The notes under the pieces are model-generated. The model did no database searches, was not told the origin of the DNA, and was given only the letters and a program-made list of their open reading frames with translations. From positions 1 through 64,000 of the IMG/VR virus record IMGVR_UViG_3300025151_000022: a DNA stretch of 64,000 nucleotides, one strand, 5' to 3'. Source of the stretch: a virus. The translations under genes were made by a program, and so were the position numbers. Below, piece by piece: positions 59,381 through 64,000 of the stretch; the stretch's first letter is position 1; each line of letters begins with the position of its first letter.

Positions 59381-60166
59381 TTACTTTACGTCGTAGTGGT
59401 AACCTGAAATAGAATACTGATTATTATCACCAGGATAATCTCCAGGACTTCTACCTTCATATTCTGGAATGAGTCTTTCTCCATCTGCTCTAGTTCCAAA
59501 TACATGGAAATAGCAATTAATGGGCATTCCACCATGAGATTGTAAATGTATTTTATTATCCACAATCCTTTTCACAATTACATTTTGATGGGCTCCGATT
59601 GGAGTTAGATTGACTGTAATTGTTGATGGATCAACTAATTTTTTCCAATATTCTGGAAGTAATATTTCAGTTTTATTTAACACCTTCCCTCTATAATAAA
59701 CGTCATTACTTGGTCCTTCTGGGCAAGTATGTCGAAGTCTATATCCTTCTTTTGTTGGATGAGGAATATCAAAATTCTTTTTAGCAGAAAGAATATGTCC
59801 ACCGCATCGAGACATAACTTCTCCCTGAGCAATAACATTCCCACCACAACCTATGTTCTGTGCAGCATCTAGAGGTCCTAAGAATCCGGCAGCACCTGAA
59901 ACGGCAAGAGAGTAAGGATTATTCACTCCACTGCATAGTCCACCAGGGATCAAGGGAGGTTTTACATCAGGATCTGCATTAGATAATGGACCAATATTTA
60001 CAGTTGCATATGCAGTTGGAAATTCCGTTGGAGCACCAAAAACAACAGGACCTTCAGCAAAAGCAGATCCATTGATCTTCCTATCACCCTCCCCTATAGC
60101 AGGAACAATACCAGTTCCTACTTTTAGTTGTCCTCCTACATTTGCATCGTCTAAATTAAAAGACAT
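59381..60166 (-). CDS. Virion protein with conserved LRHxxxEGP...YYRG domain, copy B (261 aa)
   Basis: A 261-residue paralogue of the 245-aa protein. The shared C-terminal region reads FDIPHPTKEGYRLRHTCPEGP, VYYRGKVL, LLPEYWKKLVDPSTITVNLTPIG and DGERLIPEYEGRSPGDYPGDNNQYSISGY. The N-terminal part (LDDANVGGQLKVGTGIVPAIGE ... SNADPDVKPPLIPGG) is a shaft-like region. The tandem arrangement suggests duplication followed by divergence, so the two may form a hetero-oligomer at the baseplate. The closing phrase GDN(N/C)QYSISGY(D/H)YD is nearly identical in both. Confidence 0.78.
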   Translation of the reverse strand: MSFNLDDANVGGQLKVGTGIVPAIGEGDRKINGSAFAEGPVVFGAPTEFPTAYATVNIGPLSNADPDVKPPLIPGGLCSGVNNPYSLAVSGAAGFLGPLDAAQNIGCGGNVIAQGEVMSRCGGHILSAKKNFDIPHPTKEGYRLRHTCPEGPSNDVYYRGKVLNKTEILLPEYWKKLVDPSTITVNLTPIGAHQNVIVKRIVDNKIHLQSHGGMPINCYFHVFGTRADGERLIPEYEGRSPGDYPGDNNQYSISGYHYDVK

Positions 60167-60176
60167 TTGTTACTCC

Positions 60177-60824
60177 TTATACTTTGACACATTCTTGTTG
60201 GAATTTTTTTCCTCCAACTTTTGAATCTTTTTTACCGCAGGCATCACTAATTCCACGAATCATAGATCCATAAATTTTTAATACACTATTAGCACAAATT
60301 TCACATGTTCCTGGAGATGCAATTTTAATAAAACTTTTAGCATTAATCAGAACTTTTTTAGCATCTAAGTAAAAATTTTCTGTTGCCGTCATTTTTATAT
60401 TGCCTTGACTTCCATCAGAACCTCTAGCAACGAACTCAATATCGTCCGCTTCCATTCTAATTTTGCCATTAGTCGCTACAATAACGATATTACCATTCTT
60501 TGCATTTAATATCAAGCTGTCTTGACTTTGCTCATTAGCACTTCCACACTCTACTTGAAAATTTCCAGGAGCAATAGATGATGTCCATCCTTTTCTTTGT
60601 CCATCTTCATCCAGACAAATAGAATGTTCTCCATCAAATCCTTGTAAGAGAACAGATGATGTTACATCACCTTCTTTATGAATATGACCAAAAGAAATAG
60701 ATCCATGATTATTTCCATATCTTACAGCATCATAATTTGTCTTTGCCGTATCTGTTGGATTTTTTGATGGATTAGCTCTAGGTATTCTGTCAAGCGACTT
60801 CGAACTATTTGCAGAGATTGGCAT
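60177..60824 (-). CDS. Baseplate-type beta-helix protein (215 aa)
   Basis: A 215-residue protein with a C-terminal run of short beta turns (SLILNAKNGNIVIVATNGKIRMEADDIEFVARGSDGS ... NFYLDAKKVLINAKSFIKIASPG), as in the triangular beta-helix of phage spike proteins such as the C-terminal part of T4 gp5. The last region (CEICANSVLKIYGSMIRGISDACG) has four cysteines. The N-terminal part has a SFGHIHKEGDVTSSVLLQGFDGEHSI strand set. It is 10 nt from the 261-aa gene. It could be a spike or hub component; no lysozyme domain is present. Confidence 0.7.
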   Translation of the reverse strand: MPISANSSKSLDRIPRANPSKNPTDTAKTNYDAVRYGNNHGSISFGHIHKEGDVTSSVLLQGFDGEHSICLDEDGQRKGWTSSIAPGNFQVECGSANEQSQDSLILNAKNGNIVIVATNGKIRMEADDIEFVARGSDGSQGNIKMTATENFYLDAKKVLINAKSFIKIASPGTCEICANSVLKIYGSMIRGISDACGKKDSKVGGKKFQQECVKV

Positions 60825-60861
60825 CTAGTTATATTATTTGTGTAGTAACTATTTAACGACT

Positions 60862-63800
60862 TTATGTAAGATTCTCTGGAGTACCTGGAATATTGAGGCG
60901 AGGATCGTTGCTTTGAATGTTCGTACCCTGCCTCTGAATTGCTGATGGTTTCGTAGTAACAACTCCATCGATGCTTTCTTGTAAAGTGTCATAGACCTGA
61001 ACAAGATCTCCTGGAGTTTCATAATAACCAGCATAACGTATTCCATCTTTGTAAAATACTGCGCCATAGTATGGTCTTCCCTCAACATAACCAGTCTGCT
61101 CAAGACCAACCAAATCAGTGACCTGAATCAACTTCTCTGGTTCAGCAATTGGATCGCGAATGACTTCGAATTGTGGTCTGAATCTAGCATTTACTCCTGT
61201 ATCAGAAACCATTGTAATTTCTGGATATTGTGTAAATCCAAATCCACCATCCAAAACTTTTACTTTTCTTATTTTACCGAAGGGGTCACACTCATAATCA
61301 AGAATAGCACCATTACTAGGAGTAATTTGAAGTTGATCTACACCACAATTATAGTTGATTCCTGGATTTTCAACTTCAATGCTTCTTAATTTTAATGCAA
61401 CTGGATAACCTTCTCCTGGCGGCGCAACATATCCATTTCCTGGATCATCAACATCCACTCTACAGACAATACCTTGTCCCCTAACTTCTTTTGGACATGG
61501 TGGTGGTATAAGTATTGCAGAAATACCCATTGGATTTAACTTCCATGATTGAGTGCCATCAGAAACTTTGACATCTGTTGTAATCTTACATGCTACATTC
61601 GTAGGATTTGTTGCAAAAGGTCCCCGCTGTTCACCCTGATTAAACAGTTCAATTTCAACTGTTTTCTTTCCAATATTTGAAGTGAACTCTCTAGTAACAA
61701 TACCTTCAAATGTTTTTGCCACTGCAACTTCTATACCATCAACAAAAACTTTCGCTACATCATCACCTTCCACTTGAATTTGATATTTACCTAGAGTAGG
61801 AAAGTCAACATTAGTCCACTTCATACGCCAAGTTTTTCCTTGGAAATTTGCCAAGTAATCTTCATCATTTTTATATGCTGGAGTAATAAAAGGTCCCAAT
61901 CTACCTTTCAGATAAGTTGATAATCTTGGACCGCTATAAGTAACTCCATTCCTGGTAGCACCACCAGCAGTTCCTCCTTTTAATTTTGTATCTCCATCAA
62001 CTATAAATTTACAAGTTGCTTTATTTGCTCCTTGTTTGAAATCAAAAAATCTTCCCTTGCTTGCTGCACAAGTTAAATCTGACCAATCATTATCTCCTGC
62101 CTCTTCTGTTTGAAGAACTCCTCCGCGAGTTCTCAATCTAACTCCTGACTTACTCTCTGGACTAAAGACTTCGACCGTATATACTCTTCCAGCTTCAACT
62201 TCCTTTGTAACACTAGACCTTATCTGAGATCCTCCATATGATTTACCAACGTCCAATCCAATATCAGGTATTCTAATTCTATTAGAATACTTTGCGGAAC
62301 TATTAATATTGAAATTAACATTGGTTCTGCTAATTGAAGTTTTAGCTGCTGTTGCCCATTTTGCTGTATCAAAAACAACTCCTCTAACAGTTTTTGTTAT
62401 CTCCTGAGAATAGTTTTCAAGTTGAACTTCAATAGTATGCCTTCCTTCAGAAAGGAATATTTTTTTGGTATTAGGATTTTCAGTTTTAAATCCCTGTAAT
62501 GATTTTCCTCCAAATTTTGCTCCAGAGAAATACCCACCTATTAATTGTTCTTTTCCGTCTATAAGTATTCTTCCAGCATTATCAACCGTTCCTTGAAGCC
62601 CATAGAAACCTTCATATGGGATTTCAATATCCCATCTATTACTATAAACAACCCCACCATTATCTGTTCCTTTTGTTGCAAGAGGAGGAACAGGAGAAAT
62701 AGCATATCTATCTTGAAACTTACCCCACCTACCAAGAGTATCTACAACTGGCCACCATCTTGATGATGCTCCAGGAAATCTAGTTGTCCAAATTGGATTA
62801 TTTGGACATCTTCCTTCCTGTTGAGGAATGGGTTCTTGAGGAATTGGTGGAAGGGGTGCATCAATCGTGAGAGCAACTCCCATCGGATTTACCGTCCAAG
62901 ACTTAGGAGAAACTACTACTGTGTCTACATTCTCAGTAGAGATATTGATTGCAACGCCCATAGGGTTTCCATCAGATAATCCTTTACCTGGTTTTTGTTG
63001 TAATTCAACTCTAATTCTATAACTACCTTTTTTAAAGTATCTCGTATAAGAACTTTTACCAGTGCTTTTTCCTGGACCACTAAATCCTATCTTTGTAATT
63101 ATTGTTTCATCTCCACCCCTAGTAACACTTCTCAATCCATTTCCAATTTCTTTTCTTCCTCCTCCAGATCTATTTCCAATAAAAATTTTCGCATTATCAT
63201 CAGCCATTACTTCAATAATATAGTTTCCATCAATCGGGAAATCAACTTTTTCCCATCTAATCAGATGAGTGCCAGCAAAAGAATCTGATGTTTTGTTTGG
63301 GTAGTTAGTTTTTTGTGCTCTACTAGTTGGAACTCTTACTGCTTTAGTGCTCAAAATTTCTAGTAGACCATTTTGATCAAATCCATTGTTAATATCATCA
63401 TCAAATCCAATACTCCTAGAATCAATACTTTTGAATCCGCTAGTTGGACTTCCACCAATAACTTTTATATCATAAGTTTTACCTGCAGTAAAAACACCAC
63501 TACCATAAATGGTTTCTCTTTTTTTACCACTCAAATAAGTGCCTCTACCAGCTTGTCGAGTTTTAATATCTCTTTTAAGTGTTACTTGATCAGTATCTGT
63601 ATCGATAATAACTTCTTTTGCAAATACTCCTGAAGTTCTAAGGTTGTCATTAACTTTTAATTTAAAATTAACTTTGACTTGTCCAGTACCTGTAACCTTT
63701 AATTTTAAATTTCTTCCATCACTTACAAGTTTTACTTGGGGTTTTTCTAATCTTGTATTAGAAGCAGGAACGTCTTGTATTACTTCTTTTCCTGGATCAA

Positions 63801-64000
63801 AAGGAAGAACACCAAATCGATTCAAGAAGTCAGACCCTCTTCTTGAACCTGGATTCATTTTCCAGAGTCTTCTATCCGCCTTATCAATAGAATCTAAGGT
63901 ATTAAAGATATTTTGAGAACCATCTGTTCCTTTTACTGTTTCTTTAATAGGAACATTAAGTAAATCTAATCTGATTTTATGAACACCAGATTTCATAAAT
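60862..64000 (-). CDS. PA14-like domain structural protein, possibly incomplete at the window edge
   Basis: At least 1044 residues. An ATG at 63996 (MKSGVHKIRLDLLNVPIKE) lies only four bases from the edge, and nothing shows whether it is the true start. Four or more PA14-like units (WEKVDFPIDGNYIIEVMADDNAKIFIG; GFYGLQGTVDNAGRILIDGKE; MKWTNVDFPTLGKYQIQVEGDDVAKVFVDG) are followed by a C-terminal part with LDYECDPFGKIRKVKVLDGGFGF. PA14 units bind carbohydrate in many adhesins. It is probably a baseplate or tail appendage of the host-recognition apparatus. Confidence 0.8.
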   Translation of the reverse strand, partial: FMKSGVHKIRLDLLNVPIKETVKGTDGSQNIFNTLDSIDKADRRLWKMNPGSRRGSDFLNRFGVLPFDPGKEVIQDVPASNTRLEKPQVKLVSDGRNLKLKVTGTGQVKVNFKLKVNDNLRTSGVFAKEVIIDTDTDQVTLKRDIKTRQAGRGTYLSGKKRETIYGSGVFTAGKTYDIKVIGGSPTSGFKSIDSRSIGFDDDINNGFDQNGLLEILSTKAVRVPTSRAQKTNYPNKTSDSFAGTHLIRWEKVDFPIDGNYIIEVMADDNAKIFIGNRSGGGRKEIGNGLRSVTRGGDETIITKIGFSGPGKSTGKSSYTRYFKKGSYRIRVELQQKPGKGLSDGNPMGVAINISTENVDTVVVSPKSWTVNPMGVALTIDAPLPPIPQEPIPQQEGRCPNNPIWTTRFPGASSRWWPVVDTLGRWGKFQDRYAISPVPPLATKGTDNGGVVYSNRWDIEIPYEGFYGLQGTVDNAGRILIDGKEQLIGGYFSGAKFGGKSLQGFKTENPNTKKIFLSEGRHTIEVQLENYSQEITKTVRGVVFDTAKWATAAKTSISRTNVNFNINSSAKYSNRIRIPDIGLDVGKSYGGSQIRSSVTKEVEAGRVYTVEVFSPESKSGVRLRTRGGVLQTEEAGDNDWSDLTCAASKGRFFDFKQGANKATCKFIVDGDTKLKGGTAGGATRNGVTYSGPRLSTYLKGRLGPFITPAYKNDEDYLANFQGKTWRMKWTNVDFPTLGKYQIQVEGDDVAKVFVDGIEVAVAKTFEGIVTREFTSNIGKKTVEIELFNQGEQRGPFATNPTNVACKITTDVKVSDGTQSWKLNPMGISAILIPPPCPKEVRGQGIVCRVDVDDPGNGYVAPPGEGYPVALKLRSIEVENPGINYNCGVDQLQITPSNGAILDYECDPFGKIRKVKVLDGGFGFTQYPEITMVSDTGVNARFRPQFEVIRDPIAEPEKLIQVTDLVGLEQTGYVEGRPYYGAVFYKDGIRYAGYYETPGDLVQVYDTLQESIDGVVTTKPSAIQRQGTNIQSNDPRLNIPGTPENLT

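Overview
The window looks like the tail-fibre/baseplate half of a T4-like marine myovirus, most likely a cyanophage of Prochlorococcus or Synechococcus. The reasons are: every gene is on the minus strand and tightly packed, often with ATGA, GTGA or TGATG stop/start overlaps; the DNA is AT-rich; T4-type late promoters (TATAAATA, GATAAATA, CTAAATA on the minus strand) stand in front of structural genes; and many protein beginnings and small families resemble those of cyanomyoviruses. A pelagiphage relative cannot be excluded, because the window holds no photosynthesis gene or other host-diagnostic gene. Named families were recognised by eye from motifs, without any database search.

Layout (transcription runs from high to low coordinates). 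57.6-64 kb: baseplate or virion structural proteins, including a PA14-like protein cut by the right edge and a pair of paralogues. 55.1-57.6 kb: a short early-type operon behind two good sigma70 promoters, with a 2OG-oxygenase-like protein, small unknown proteins, tRNA-Leu(UAA), tRNA-Thr(UGU) and a Mom-like DNA-modification protein, ending at a strong intrinsic terminator. 12-55 kb: about 20 virion, fibre or adhesin-like proteins with late promoters, containing beta-helix, Ig-like, PKD, Calx-beta, FG-GAP-like and kelch-like propeller, MAM-like, collagen-like and cupredoxin-like modules. Two sets of enzymes lie among these genes. Set A (30.1-34.3 kb) has two clear and one reduced 2OG-Fe(II)-oxygenase-like proteins and two glycosyltransferases. 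Set B (8.2-12.0 kb) has a radical SAM/SPASM protein, a TPR/FkbM-like methyltransferase/2OG-oxygenase fusion, and a five-bladed-propeller glycosidase-like protein. 2-7.4 kb: about 20 very small early-type genes, including a HExxH metalloprotease and an exported glycine-zipper protein. 0-1.9 kb: a PD-(D/E)xK-type nuclease and a beta-class DNA methyltransferase in overlapping frames, followed by a Res-type helicase cut by the left edge.

How it fits together: the late genes build a very elaborate adhesive tail apparatus. The interleaved oxygenases, methyltransferase and glycosyltransferases could modify virion proteins or host surface glycans; this is the most interesting hypothesis here and it is an inference. 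The methyltransferase/nuclease/helicase group and the Mom-like protein point to DNA modification, either restriction or anti-restriction. A five-copy intergenic box (CTGAAGCC..., minus strand) lies directly after stop codons and, in four cases, 42-46 nt before the next start codon, in front of genes without an obvious Shine-Dalgarno sequence. It looks like an undescribed phage regulatory element.

No stretch longer than about 150 bases lacks a gene.
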